Below, piece after piece: positions 34,301-44,966 of a stretch of DNA of 64,000 bases. This DNA is from Cyrtodaria siliqua (Eukaryota > Mollusca > Bivalvia > Adapedonta > Hiatellidae): assembly GCA_037043455.1 (NCBI GenBank), contig JAWPHD010002630.1, forward strand, positions 62,001-126,000, in the 5' to 3' direction. Position numbers and translations under genes: made by a program. A model generated the notes under the pieces. It did no database searches. It saw only the letters and a list, made by a program, of their open reading frames with translations, and was not told the DNA's origin. Position 1 is the first letter of the stretch. Every line of letters begins with the position of its first letter.

Positions 34301-36073
34301 CTTCTGTAATACAAGACCCTGGAAGCTTCTGTAATACAAGATCCTGGAAGCTTCTGTAGTACAAGACCCTGGAAGCTTCTGTAGTACAAGACTATGGAAG
34401 CTTCTGTAATACAATACCCTGGAAGCTTCTGTAGTACAATACCCTGGAAGCTTCTGTAGTACAAGTCTCTGCAAGCTTCTGTAATAGATGACCCTGGAAG
34501 CTTCTGTAATACAAAACTCTGGAAGCTTCTGTAATACAAGACACTGGAAGCTTTTGTAGTACAAGACTCTGGAATCTTCAGTAATTCAAGACCTTGCAAG
34601 CTTCTGTAGTACAAGACTCTCGAGGCTCCTATAGTACAAGACCCTGGAAGCTTCTGCAACACAAGACCTTGGAAGCTTCTGTAGGACAAGACTCTGGAAG
34701 CTCCTGTACTACAAGACCCTGGAAGCTTCTGTAATACAAGACCGTGGAAGCTTCTGTAGTACAAGACCCTGGAAGCTTCTGTAATACAAGACCCTGGAAG
34801 CTTATGTAGTACAAGACTATGGAAGCCTTTATTTCTGCAGTACAAGACTATGGAAGCTTCTGTAGTACAAGACTCTGGAAGCTCATGTAGTACAAGAACC
34901 TGGAAGCTTATTTAGTACAATACCCTGGAAGCTTCTGTAGTACAAGACCCTGGAAGCTTCTGTAGGACAAGACTCTGGAAGCTCCTGTAGTACAAGACCC
35001 AGGAACCTTCTGTAATACAAGACCCTGGAAGCTTATGTAGTACAAGACTATGGAAGCTTCTGTTTCTGTAGTACAAGACTCTGGAAGCTTCTGTAGTACA
35101 AGACTCTGGAAGCTTCTGTAGTACAATACTCTGGAAGCTTCTGTAGTACAAGACCCTGAAAGCTTCTGTAGTACAAGACTCTGGAAGTTTCTGTAGTACA
35201 AGACTCTGGAAGCTTCTGTAGTACAAGACTAGGGAAGTTCCTGTAGTACAAGACCCTGGAAGCTTCTGTAATACAAGAACATGAATGCAAGACCATGCAA
35301 GCTTCTGTAATAGATGACCCTGGAAGCTTCTGTAATACAAGACCCTGGAAGCTTCTGTAATACAAGAACCTGGAAGCTTCTGTAGTACAATACTATGGAA
35401 GCTTCAGTAGTACAAAACTCTGGAGGCTTCTGTAGTATAAGACTCTGGAAGCTTCTGTAATACAAGACTATGGAAGCTTCTGTAATACAATACCGTGGAA
35501 GTTTATGCAGTACAATACCCTGGAAGCTTCTTTAGTACAAGTCTCTGGAAGCTTCTGTAATAGATGACCCTGGAAGCTTCTGTAATACAAAACTCTGGAA
35601 GCTTCTGTAATACAAGACACTTGAAGATTTTGTAGTACAAGACTCTGGAATCTTCAGTAATACAAGACCCTGGAAGCTTCTGTAGTACAAGACTCTGGAA
35701 GCTCCTATAGTACAAGACCCTGGAAACTTCTGTAATACAAGACCGTGGAAGCTTCTGTGGTACAAGACCCTGGAAGCTTCTGTAATACAAGACCCTTGAA
35801 GATTATGTAGTACAAGACTATGGAAGCTTTCGTTTCTGTAGTACAAGTCTATGGAAGCTTTTGTAGTACAAGACTATGGAAGCTCATGTAGTACAAGACC
35901 CTGGAAGCTTCTGTAGTACAAGACCCTGGAAGCTTCTGTAGTACAAGTCCCTGGAAGCTTCTGTAGGACAAGACCCTGGAAGCTTATGTAGTACAAGACT
36001 ATGGAAGCTTCTGTTTCTGTAGTACAAGACTCTGGAAGCTTCTGTAGTACAAGACTCTGGAAGCTTCTGTAGT

Positions 36074-36078
36074 ACAAG
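36074..36078 (+). repeat. Target site duplication, left (ACAAG)
   Basis: ACAAG immediately precedes the 5' LTR and is repeated at 43896-43900 after the 3' LTR. It belongs to the satellite unit, which shows that the element inserted into the existing array. Confidence 0.9.
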
Positions 36079-36403
36079 TGTCACAAAATGTCACGGGTAG
36101 AGCGTACTGGTCGTATATAGCTCTTGTATCGGTTACACCCAAAATCTATTGTTCGAGTTGAAACAATTTCACAATATTCATGATCTATTCATGTAACACG
36201 TAAAAGCGTGCACATATTAAGTGGCCGCCAGAGAGGCCGTGTCATAAGTTTAGTTTTGTGCTAATGCATGTAAACGGATAGGTATATTTTCCTTAAACGG
36301 CAAAATTGTATAAGGGGCCTGTCGTGTAGATTCAATACTGTAGATTTAGCCACGTTTATCACGGACTGAACGGGGGAAATAATGATTTGGGCGTAATGTT
36401 TGC

Positions 36404-36410
36404 TATAAAA
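36404..36410 (+). promoter_or_regulatory. TATA-like box in the 5' LTR
   Basis: TATAAAA, the best candidate core promoter in the LTR, is repeated at 42579-42585 in the 3' LTR. There is no direct evidence for the transcription start. Confidence 0.35.
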
Positions 36411-37046
36411 CCCATTGTCTTCTAGCTATCGCCGGGATCATCGATAGTACTTTGTTGGAACAGAGATTGGACGGCAAATTTCACAGGCAACATGTGGTTA
36501 GTAGTTTTATTAAACTTTTATCGTATATTTGTATTCAGTGGGCGGCGCCATCTTGTTTGGCGGTTACGACATCCGGTTAGCATTGATGTTTCTTAAACAT
36601 AACTTTAGACTAGCATATGATTTTGAAGTTACTTTATTAGATGTAATTATTGTAATTGATCATTAATTGTAAAGCAAAATTAATTTGATAACAGTAGATA
36701 ATAGGTGCATTAGTTAACGTTGGCGTATAACTCGGTGATTGTAATACACGATTGTTAACATTAGTTAACAATGAGATGAGTGATAAGAATAAATGCGTGC
36801 ATGCATAACTCAGTGAGTGTAATATATGAGTAATTTGATCATGTTTATATTACATGTATTAGGGGCATTGATTAACAGCGACGTACATAGCGTATACATG
36901 GCGTTGTAGAATATGTATACATTGCTACTCATCATTAGTACAGCTTACATATATTGATTGAATAATGATTTGTTTGGGTAATGATAATTATGCAAGATTG
37001 TTATGTTTGTCAACCGACATCTAAAACGTATGTATAATTACAGCCT

Positions 37047-37195
37047 AAGCCATCCAGGTTTGGAAATAAGCCATCCAGGTTTGGAAATAAGCCATCCAGG
37101 ATATAAGCCATCCAGGATATAAGCCATCCAGGGTTGGAGTAAGCCATCCAGGATATAAGCCATCCAGGGTTGGAGTAAGCCATCTAGGTTTTGGA
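37047..37195 (+). repeat. Internal tandem repeat of the 5' LTR
   Basis: Eight copies of AAGCCATCCAGG with spacers alternating between GTTTGGAAAT, ATAT and GTTGGAGT, giving periods of 21, 16 and 20 bp. The equivalent block lies near 43222-43370 in the 3' LTR. Confidence 0.88.
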
Positions 37196-37723
37196 TATCC
37201 AAGAGTGGAGCTAAGCTTCCACGACTAACGTTACAAGCGGTGGAGACGGTCCCCGTACCTGCGCAGCCAGGTTTTACTAACGACAACCCCCGGGACACAA
37301 GGTGGGCCCGTTACCAGTCCTCACTGGAGGAATATCATTCACAATCTCAGTGGAGATTAACTATCATTGCATCGCGTCATCAACCCTTACAGAAGGCATT
37401 TGATGACAATCATCCATTGAATTCGCGCATCATCATCTTCATGAGCTCTCGCGCATCACAGTTATCGCGCTAGATCAACATTGTTATAGCTTTAACAACA
37501 CTTTAGTGTCTTAGACATTCAGTATTTATAACAATACTAAGAACGTCTTAAACGTTCAGGAGAACATTCTTTTCATAGTTCATTTGTGTATTCGCTTGTT
37601 TTTTTAGATAATTGTATATATATTAAACATATTTTAAAAGTTGCATTAAACTTATGTAAATGCATTCACCGTCATTGATTCTTTCCTGAGTTAGCCCAAC
37701 CACTAAGGTCATCCTGTGACAAC

Positions 37724-37741
37724 TGGTGTCAGAAGTGGGAT
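37724..37741 (+). other. Primer binding site, tRNA-Leu type
   Basis: TGGTGTCAGAAGTGGGAT is complementary to the 3' end of animal tRNA-Leu, including CCA. It starts two bases after the 5' LTR. This is where minus-strand DNA synthesis would be primed. Confidence 0.88.
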
Positions 37742-38386
37742 TTTGGGCGACTACGGAGGGAAAGAATCAATAAGTGATCTTTATTATGATATACTAAATC
37801 TCTACTTATTATTTTAGAATTGTGTACCACCCTCTGATCCATCAAGGCGACTGTCGACGATCACGGCCACAGCTTGGAAGACAAGTCAAGACACGACAAG
37901 GGTAGGGTGAGTCCAAACTGTTGTTTTGTCCGTTCTTTCCTTGGCGCGAGGTCGCAGTGGTCTACACGAGTGGGTCTGAGGCACTTTTGCTCAATAATTT
38001 GGGTGTTTGTTTTACCCCCCTTGATATACACATAGTATCCAATTAGGTTGGCGAACAAGACGTTCTACTCATGTTGTGACACTCGAGTATACTTATATTG
38101 ATGGGAGAAGTAAATATACATGTACATGTTATGCACATTTCTATGATTGTTTAAGGTTATGTCCAATATCAAATATAGATATTTTATGTAGTGTAAATGT
38201 TTTGTGGAAGCTAGATACTATCTATACATAACCGTTAGGAGTTAGCGCTAGTACAAATGTGTATGTAACTTGTCCTATGATGATGCCCAGGTATTTACTG
38301 AGGACACAGTGACTTACCATTAGTAGTTAGTTGAGTATAATTATAAGTGACGTGTGTATTGTAATTATTGTAGTGTGTAGTTCACA
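37742..38386 (+). other. Leader of the LTR element
   Basis: About 645 bp of untranslated sequence between the primer site and the ORF, presumably containing packaging signals. No conserved motif is recognised. Confidence 0.5.
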
Positions 38387-41300
38387 ATGTCTATAACCAT
38401 GACGTCCATAAAGGATCTTACGGAAATGGGTAAGGAGTTAGGGTATGCTGGAGAGGAGCTTAGAACCTTTGTTAAAGACGAACAGGCTAGGGAAAGGGAA
38501 TTTAGACTTAAGGAAAGAGAATTAGCTAAAGAGAAGCGAGATGAAGAAAGTAGACTAGCCACAGAGAAGCTAGAATTAGAAAGAAGGTTAGCTAAAGAGA
38601 AGCTAGACGCTGATAAAGAGAAGCTAGAATTAGAAAGTAGGTTAGCTAAAGAGAAGCTAGACGCTGATAAAGAGAAGCTAGAATTAGAAGGTAGATTAGC
38701 TAAAGAGAAGGTAGAATTAGAAAGTAGAATAGTAAAGGAGAAGCAAGAGTTAGAACATGAGAGGTTCGAAACAGATGGTAGACTAGCTAAGGCTAAGATG
38801 ATAATGGAAAGGGAGCAAAAAGAGTTTGAGCATAAGTTAGCTTTAGATTTGGAAGCAGCTAAGACACATAGTAAGGAAAGTAAAACTGAAGGGAAAGATA
38901 GTTATTCTGGGAAGTTAAAAGGTTCGAAGTTACCATACTTTGATGCTGACAAAGATAACATGGACAGTTACTTGTTACGGTTCGAGCGTTATGCTGAGTT
39001 ACAGGAATGGACCAAAGATAAGTGGGCAGTTCATTTAAGTGCGTTATTGAGAGGCAAGGCCTTAGATGTATTTTCTAGATTACCTAGTTTAGATGCTCTT
39101 GACTATGACAAGTTAAAGGATGCTCTTTTGAAGAGATTTGAGTTAACTGAAGAAGGTTTTAGAAAGCGGTTTAGAGCTTGTCTGCCTGAGAAAGGCGAGT
39201 CATTTATTCAGTTTATTAGTAGGTCTAGAAATTACTTAGATAGGTGGTTAGAGTTAGGGAAGGTAGCGCAGACTTATCAGGGCCTCATAGATTTCTTGTT
39301 GCGGGACCAGCTATTCAATGTGTGTAGTAGAGATCTGTTCTTATTTCTTAAAGAAAGAAAACTAACTAGTGTAAATGAAATGGCAACTCAAGCAGATCAG
39401 TTTGCCGAGGCTAGAGGTGGAGCTCATAATGTAGTGTCGAAAGACAGAACTTTTAGAGATAGGCAAGGGGACGATCATAAACAGAAAGGCCAGAGTGGAA
39501 ACTATAGAGGTGGAGGTAGTTCGATGGGTGCTAGAGGAGGTAGCAATAGTGGTAACATAGGTAGACCTTTTATTCGTTGTCGTCACTGTAATGGGAATCA
39601 TGCTTCACATGAGTGTAGGAAAGCGGTGAAAGTGTCCGCTGTCGTAGACAATTTTAGTGAAAATAGTAGAGTGGACAACAATGTAGGGAGTCAGAACCAA
39701 GGTTTTAACAACCCATGGAATTTCGGTAGAGGTAGAGGTGGTCAAAACCGTGGTAGAGGTAGAGGCAGAGGTAGTAATAGTCCGGTTATTAAAAACGAGA
39801 GTAGTAGCTGTTGTGTTAAAGCGGATGGTGTAATGACGAAGATCGGAACATGTCTCTTTCCGTATGCAAATCTTCCAACGGCAGATGGTAGAGTGAATGG
39901 CACGGACGTAATTGTAATGAGGGATACAGGTTGTACAGGTGTGGTAGTTAGGCGTAGTTTAGTTACGGATGACCAGTTGGTAGGTAAACAGTCACCGTGT
40001 ATGTTGTTAAATAAATCGGTAGAGCACGTGCCAATAGCGAGAATAGATGTAGATACACCTTTCTTTAAAGGGACTACAGAGGCACTATGTATGGATGACC
40101 CGATGTACGATTTAACGATAGGGAACATAGATGGTTCAGCACTTCCGGTAATGTCCGATTTTAGAAGTAGCATAAGTAATGCCGTAGAGACTAGAGCGCA
40201 GGTTCAGAAGCAAGCTCAGGCTTATAGAAAATTAAAGGTTCCTGCAGCCGTAGGTGACATATCTAAAGCGGAGTTTATAGAAGCACAAACTCAAGACGAG
40301 TCATTAGGTCCTTGTAAAGTGAAGGCCAAGGATGGTGTAGTGAAGAAGTGTAAAGGGTCCGGTAGTTGTAAGTTTGTACATAAGAATAGGTTATTGTACA
40401 GAGAATTTGAAGATAGTGGTAGTAGACAGTTTCACCAATTAGTGGTACCTACCCAGTATAGAACGACAGTGCTTAAGGTAGCTCATGAGTCGATTATGGG
40501 AGGTCATTTAGGCGTAAAGAAAACGTCAGATAGAGTATTGGCAGAATTTTATTGGCCAGGCGTTAGTGGAGATGTAACTAGGTATTGTAGGTCCTGCGAT
40601 GTATGCCAAAGGACAGTACCAAAAGGTCGAGTGACCAAAGTGCATTTAGGTCAGATGCCACTGATAGATACACCATTTAAGCGGGTAGCCGTAGACATAG
40701 TTGGACCAATTTTTCCAGTGTCGGATAGGAAAAATAGGTACATTTTAACCATGGTAGACTATGCAACTAGGTATCCGCAGGCAGTAGCATTGCCCTCAAT
40801 TGAAACTGAGAGAGTAGCTGAGGCATTAGTTGATATGTTCAGTAGGCTAGGTGTACCAGAGGAAATGCTGACTGATTGTGGGTCACAGTTTACGTCAGAA
40901 CTTATGGCTGAAGTAAGCAGGTTATTGTCTTTGCGTCAAATCATGACAACACCATATCACCCTTTGTGTAACGGGTTAGTCGAACGATTTAACGGGACGT
41001 TAAAGCAAATGTTACGGCGTATGTGTACCGAGAGACCCAAAGATTGGGACAAGTATCTCAATGCTTTATTGTTTGCATTTAGAGAGGTACCACAAGAGAG
41101 TTTAGGATTCTCTCCGTTTGAGTTATTGTACGGTAGGTCAGTTAGAGGTCCCATGAGGATTCTTAGAGAGATGTGGGCAGGTGAAGTAGATAGTGATGAG
41201 GTTAAGACTACATATCAGTATGTTTTAGATCTGAAGGAGAAACTAGAGGAGACTTGTAAGATAGCTCAAAGTCAGTTAGTTAAGGCAAGTACCAAGTATA

Positions 41301-41968
41301 AACGGTACTATGACCAGAAAGCTAGAGCTAGGAAGTTTAAGATAGATGACCAGGTGTTACTGTTACTCCCGACCGACAATAACAAGTTGTTATTACAATG
41401 GAAAGGTCCGTTTTACGTTAGAGGGATAGTGAACACTATGGATTACCGTATCGAGATAAACGGAAAGTTAAAGACCTTTCATGCGAATATGCTGAAAGAG
41501 TATATCAGTAGAACCGATAATGTGCAACAAGGGGTGTTAACCGTAGATAATGTTGCAGTTATTGAGGATAGTGCGGAAGACAATAGTGAGGACACTAGTC
41601 CCATGTATTTTCCCACTAGTGAAGGTAAGGAGACAGCAGACGATGTAGACATATCGGGCATGCTTAGTGTAGCAGAGAAACGAGGGATAAGTCGTTTAGA
41701 CTCTGAGTGTAGTACTGTTCGGTCCGATAAGTCGAGACCAACATATGTAGTGCAGTGTAGCTTTAAGCACACTTTAGCAAAGCCGATTAGGGAAACGAGA
41801 GACCCTACTCCATTTCGCAAACAGTATACTGGTAATGCGATGGATGCAATGTGTAAAGTTGGAGTTCTTGTAGTGGCAGGAAGTAGTGTTATTAGTAACA
41901 GTAGAGTCGGGGTAATAGACCGAGGAAAGGACAATATTGGGGCAGACTATTTAAGTCGCCGCACATAA
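38387..41968 (+). CDS. Gag-protease-integrase polyprotein with RT and RNase H deleted
   Basis: Unbroken, 1193 codons. Residues about 25-165 are a charged coiled coil with repeated RLAKEKLDADKEKLELE blocks. Residues about 180-345 are a Gag capsid-like domain (PYFDADKDNMDSYLLRFERY). A zinc knuckle C-x2-C-x3-H-x4-C is at 398-410, followed by a GRG-rich tract. The aspartic protease motif DTG is at 513-515. Integrase follows: an HHCC zinc site (H700, H707, C737, C740), the catalytic triad D770, D830, E866 with D-x59-D-x35-E spacing, and a GPF module at 1007-1009. After this, KPIRE (from 1132) looks like the very start of reverse transcriptase. GKDNIGADYLSRR (1180-1192) is the usual end of RNase H. 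Everything between, including the YxDD site, is missing, without a frame change. Gag is fused to Pol with no frameshift. The start at 38387 is the first ATG of the open frame. Confidence 0.93.
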   Translation: MSITMTSIKDLTEMGKELGYAGEELRTFVKDEQAREREFRLKERELAKEKRDEESRLATEKLELERRLAKEKLDADKEKLELESRLAKEKLDADKEKLELEGRLAKEKVELESRIVKEKQELEHERFETDGRLAKAKMIMEREQKEFEHKLALDLEAAKTHSKESKTEGKDSYSGKLKGSKLPYFDADKDNMDSYLLRFERYAELQEWTKDKWAVHLSALLRGKALDVFSRLPSLDALDYDKLKDALLKRFELTEEGFRKRFRACLPEKGESFIQFISRSRNYLDRWLELGKVAQTYQGLIDFLLRDQLFNVCSRDLFLFLKERKLTSVNEMATQADQFAEARGGAHNVVSKDRTFRDRQGDDHKQKGQSGNYRGGGSSMGARGGSNSGNIGRPFIRCRHCNGNHASHECRKAVKVSAVVDNFSENSRVDNNVGSQNQGFNNPWNFGRGRGGQNRGRGRGRGSNSPVIKNESSSCCVKADGVMTKIGTCLFPYANLPTADGRVNGTDVIVMRDTGCTGVVVRRSLVTDDQLVGKQSPCMLLNKSVEHVPIARIDVDTPFFKGTTEALCMDDPMYDLTIGNIDGSALPVMSDFRSSISNAVETRAQVQKQAQAYRKLKVPAAVGDISKAEFIEAQTQDESLGPCKVKAKDGVVKKCKGSGSCKFVHKNRLLYREFEDSGSRQFHQLVVPTQYRTTVLKVAHESIMGGHLGVKKTSDRVLAEFYWPGVSGDVTRYCRSCDVCQRTVPKGRVTKVHLGQMPLIDTPFKRVAVDIVGPIFPVSDRKNRYILTMVDYATRYPQAVALPSIETERVAEALVDMFSRLGVPEEMLTDCGSQFTSELMAEVSRLLSLRQIMTTPYHPLCNGLVERFNGTLKQMLRRMCTERPKDWDKYLNALLFAFREVPQESLGFSPFELLYGRSVRGPMRILREMWAGEVDSDEVKTTYQYVLDLKEKLEETCKIAQSQLVKASTKYKRYYDQKARARKFKIDDQVLLLLPTDNNKLLLQWKGPFYVRGIVNTMDYRIEINGKLKTFHANMLKEYISRTDNVQQGVLTVDNVAVIEDSAEDNSEDTSPMYFPTSEGKETADDVDISGMLSVAEKRGISRLDSECSTVRSDKSRPTYVVQCSFKHTLAKPIRETRDPTPFRKQYTGNAMDAMCKVGVLVVAGSSVISNSRVGVIDRGKDNIGADYLSRRT

Positions 41969-42253
41969 TGACCGGTTTAATACAATAGTGTATTGCAGTG
42001 TATTGTACAATAGTAGTATATGTTACGACAGGGTAGTGTACAATTGTAGAATAGTGTTGAAATTGTAATTACATATTATAGTTAGGTTATAACTGCAGTG
42101 GTAATAGTTAACATACTCAAGCGATTGAGCGATCAACTTGTACGTTTTGTCGCTCGTTTGCTCAGAAGAATTAATAGTTTCTTAACGTGTAAATATTAAT
42201 TATCATTTTGTTGAATTTTAAAAGTGTAGCACTTTCTTTAAGTGGGGAGATGT
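41969..42253 (+). other. 3' untranslated region and polypurine tract
   Basis: About 285 bp without a gene. The last bases AGTGGGGAGATGT (42241-42253) directly precede the 3' LTR and form the polypurine tract that would prime plus-strand synthesis. Confidence 0.8.
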
Positions 42254-43895
42254 TGTCACAAAATGTCACGGGTAGAGCGTACTGGTCGTATATAGCTCTT
42301 GTATCGGTTACACCCAAAATCTATTGTTCGAGTTGAAACAATTTCACAATATTCATGATCTATTCATGTAACACGTAAAAGCGTGCACATATTAAGTGGC
42401 CGCCAGAGAGGCCGTGTCATAAGTTTAGTTTTGTGCTAATGCATGTAAACGGATAGGTATATTTTCCTTAAACGGCAAAATTGTATAAGGGGCCTGTCGT
42501 GTAGATTCAATACTGTAGATTTAGCCACGTTTGTCACGGACTGAACGGGGGAAATAATGATTTGGGCGTAATGTTTGCTATAAAACCCATTGTCTTCTAG
42601 CTATCGCCGGGATCATCGATAGTACTTTGTTGGAACAGAGATTGGACGGCAAATTTCACAGGCAACATGTGGTTAGTAGTTTTATTAAACTTTCATCGTA
42701 TATTTGTATTCAGTGGGCGGCGCCATCTTGTTTGGCGGTTACGACATCCGGTTAGCATTGATGTTTCTTAAACATAACTTTAGACTAGCATATGATTTTG
42801 AAGTTACTTTATTAGATGTAATTATTGTAATTGATCATTAATTGTAAAGCAATATTAATTTGATAACAGTAGATAATAGGTGCATTAGTTAACGTTGGCG
42901 TATAACTCGGTGATTGTAATACACGATTGTTAACATTAGTTAACAATGAGATGAGTGATAAGAATAAATGCGTGCATGCATAACTCAGTGAGTGTAATAT
43001 ATGAGTAATTTGATCATGTTTATATTACATGTATTAGGGGCATTGATTAACAGCGACGTACATAGCGTATACATGGCGTTGTAGAATATGTATACATTGC
43101 TACTCATCATTAGTACAGCTTACATATATTGATTGAATAATGATTTGTTTGGGTAATGATAATTATGCAAGATTGTTATGTTTGTCAACCGACATCTAAA
43201 ACGTATGTATAATTACAGCCTAAGCCATCCAGGTTTGGAAATAAGCCATCCAGGTTTGGAAATAAGCCATCCAGGATATAAGCCATCCAGGATATAAGCC
43301 ATCCAGGGTTGGAGTAAGCCATCCAGGATATAAGCCATCCAGGGTTGGAGTAAGCCATCTAGGTTTGGATATCCAGGAGTGGAGCTAAGCTTCCACGACT
43401 AACGTTAAAAGCGGTGGAGACGGTCCCCGTACCTGCGCAGCCAGGTTTTACTAACGACAACCCCCGGGACACAAGGTGGGCCCGTTACCAGTCCTCACTG
43501 GAGGAATATCATTCACAATCTCAGTGGAGATTAACTATCATTGCATCGCGTCATCAACCCTTACAGAAGGCATTTGATGACAATCATCCATTGAATTCGC
43601 GCATCATCATCTTCATGAGCTCTCGCGCATCACAGTTATCGCGCTAGATCAACATTGTTATAGCTTTAACAACACTTTAGTGTCTTAGACATTCAGTATT
43701 TATAACAATACTAAGAACGTCTTAAACGTTCAGGAGAACATTCTTTTCATAGTTCATTTGTGTATTCGCTTGTTTTTTTAGATAATTGTATATATATTAA
43801 ACATATTTTAAAAGTTGCATTAAACTTATGTAAATGCATTCACCGTCATTGATTCTTTCCTGAGTTAGCCCAACCACTAAGGTCATCCTGTGACA
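42254..43895 (+). repeat. 3' LTR
   Basis: 1642 bp, TGTCACA...TGTGACA. It differs from the 5' LTR by about five substitutions and one single-base indel (for example GTTTGTCACGG against GTTTATCACGG). The repeat block, the TATA-like box at 42579 and the 77-codon ORF (43414-43647) are all retained. Confidence 0.93.
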
Positions 43896-43900
43896 ACAAG
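43896..43900 (+). repeat. Target site duplication, right (ACAAG)
   Basis: Matches 36074-36078; the satellite resumes right after it. Confidence 0.9.
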
Positions 43901-44966
43901 ATCCTGAAAGCTTCTGTAGTACACGACTCTGGAAGATTCTGTAGTACAAGACTCTGGAAGCTTCTGTAGTACAAGAACCTGGAAGCTTCTGTATTACAAG
44001 ACCATGGAAGCTTCTGTAGTACAAGACCCTGGAAGGTTCTGTTTCTGTAGTACAATACTCTGGAAGCTTCTGTAGTACAAGACTATGGAAACTCCTGCAG
44101 TACAAGACCCTGGAAGCTTCTGTAGTACAAGACCCTGGAAGCTTGTGTAATACAAGACTATGGAAGCTTCTGTAATACAATACCGGGGAAGTTTATGCAG
44201 TACAATACCCTGGAAGCTTCTTTAGTACAAGTCTCTGGAAGCTTCTGTAATAGATGACCCTGGAAGCTTCTGTAATACAAAACTCTGGAAGCTTCTGTAA
44301 TACAAGACACTGAAAGATTTGGAGTACAAGACTCTGGAATCTTCAGTAATAAAAGACCCTGGAAGCTTCTGTAGTACAAGACTCTGGAAGCTCCTATAGT
44401 ACAAGACCCTGGAAGCTTCTGTAATACAAGACCGTGGAAGCTTCTGTGGTACAAGACCCTGGAAGCTTCTGTAATACAAGACCCTTGAAGCTTATGTAGT
44501 ACAAGACTATGGAAGCTTTTGTTTCTGTAGTACAAGTCTATGGAAGCTTCTGTAGTACAAGACTATGGAAGCTTCTGTAGTACAAGACCCTGGAATCTTC
44601 TGTAGGACAAGACCCTGGAAGCTTATGTAGTACTAGACTATGGAAGCTTCTGTTTCTGTAGTACAAGACTCTGGAAGCTTCTGTAGTACGAGACTCTGGA
44701 AGCTTCTGTAGTACAAGATCCTGAAAGCTTCTGTAGTACAAGACTCTGGAAGTTTCTGTAGTACAATACTCTGGAAGCTTCTGTAGTACAAGACCCTGGA
44801 AGCTTCTGTATTACAAGACCATGGAAGCTTCTGTAGTACAAGACCCTGGAAGGTTCTGTTTCTGTAGTACAATACTCTGGAAGCTTCTGTAGTACAAGAC
44901 TATGGAAACTCCTGCAGTACAAGACCCTGGAAGCTTCTGTAGTACGAGACCCTGGACGCTTCTGTA

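Larger units (their letters stand above)
18491..36078. repeat. 25-bp minisatellite, subfamily 2 (AAGCTT type), first block
   Basis: Nearly 700 copies of a 25-bp unit containing CTGGAAGCTTCTGT and AATACAAGAC, with a frequent TAGTACAAGACT variant. The period is measured between GAAGC blocks at 20281, 20306 and 20331. Most copies carry the HindIII palindrome AAGCTT, in contrast to the GCTCC type left of the Polinton. Blocks repeat at larger scale: the variant TAGTGCAAGACTCTGGAATC at 20141 recurs about 715 bp later and again at 23148, 3007 bp away. A marker with a doubled GGAACCCTGGAAGC also recurs regularly. The long minus-strand ORFs reading LYYRSFQ, LVLQKLP and CITEAS cycle through all three phases of a stop-free unit and are not genes. 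Confidence 0.95.
36079..37721 (+). repeat. 5' LTR
   Basis: Begins TGTCACAAAATG and ends CATCCTGTGACA, with 7-bp terminal inverted repeats TGTCACA/TGTGACA. At 1643 bp it is long for the group. It holds a TATA-like box, an eight-copy internal repeat on AAGCCATCCAGG (37047-37195) and a 77-codon ORF (37240-37473). That ORF is identical in the other LTR simply because the LTRs are nearly identical; no motif is seen in it. Confidence 0.93.
36079..43895 (+). mobile_element. Gmr1-like Ty3/Gypsy LTR retrotransposon lacking RT
   Basis: A complete insertion of 7817 bp: two LTRs of about 1.64 kb, a tRNA-Leu-type primer site, one 1193-codon ORF, a purine tract and a perfect 5-bp target duplication. The LTRs differ by about six changes that I could find by eye, so insertion is recent. 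In the ORF, integrase follows protease directly, the order known from Gmr1-like elements, in which reverse transcriptase and RNase H come after integrase. Here those two domains are almost entirely deleted in frame. The element is therefore non-autonomous and must have depended on reverse transcriptase from elsewhere, unless the deletion arose in its last replication cycle. Confidence 0.93.

Noticed and set aside
18451..36084. Dozens of minus-strand ORFs of 60-500 codons with LYYRSFQ and LVLQKLP repeats
   Set aside because: The 25-bp unit lacks minus-strand stops in every phase, so long ORFs in all three minus frames are expected without any coding function.
37240..37473. 77-codon ORF in each LTR as a gene
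   Set aside because: No motif is recognised. The two copies are identical only because the LTRs are nearly identical.
39362..41934. Minus-strand ORFs inside the retrotransposon
   Set aside because: They are antisense shadows of the 1193-codon polyprotein, which has clear domains on the plus strand.
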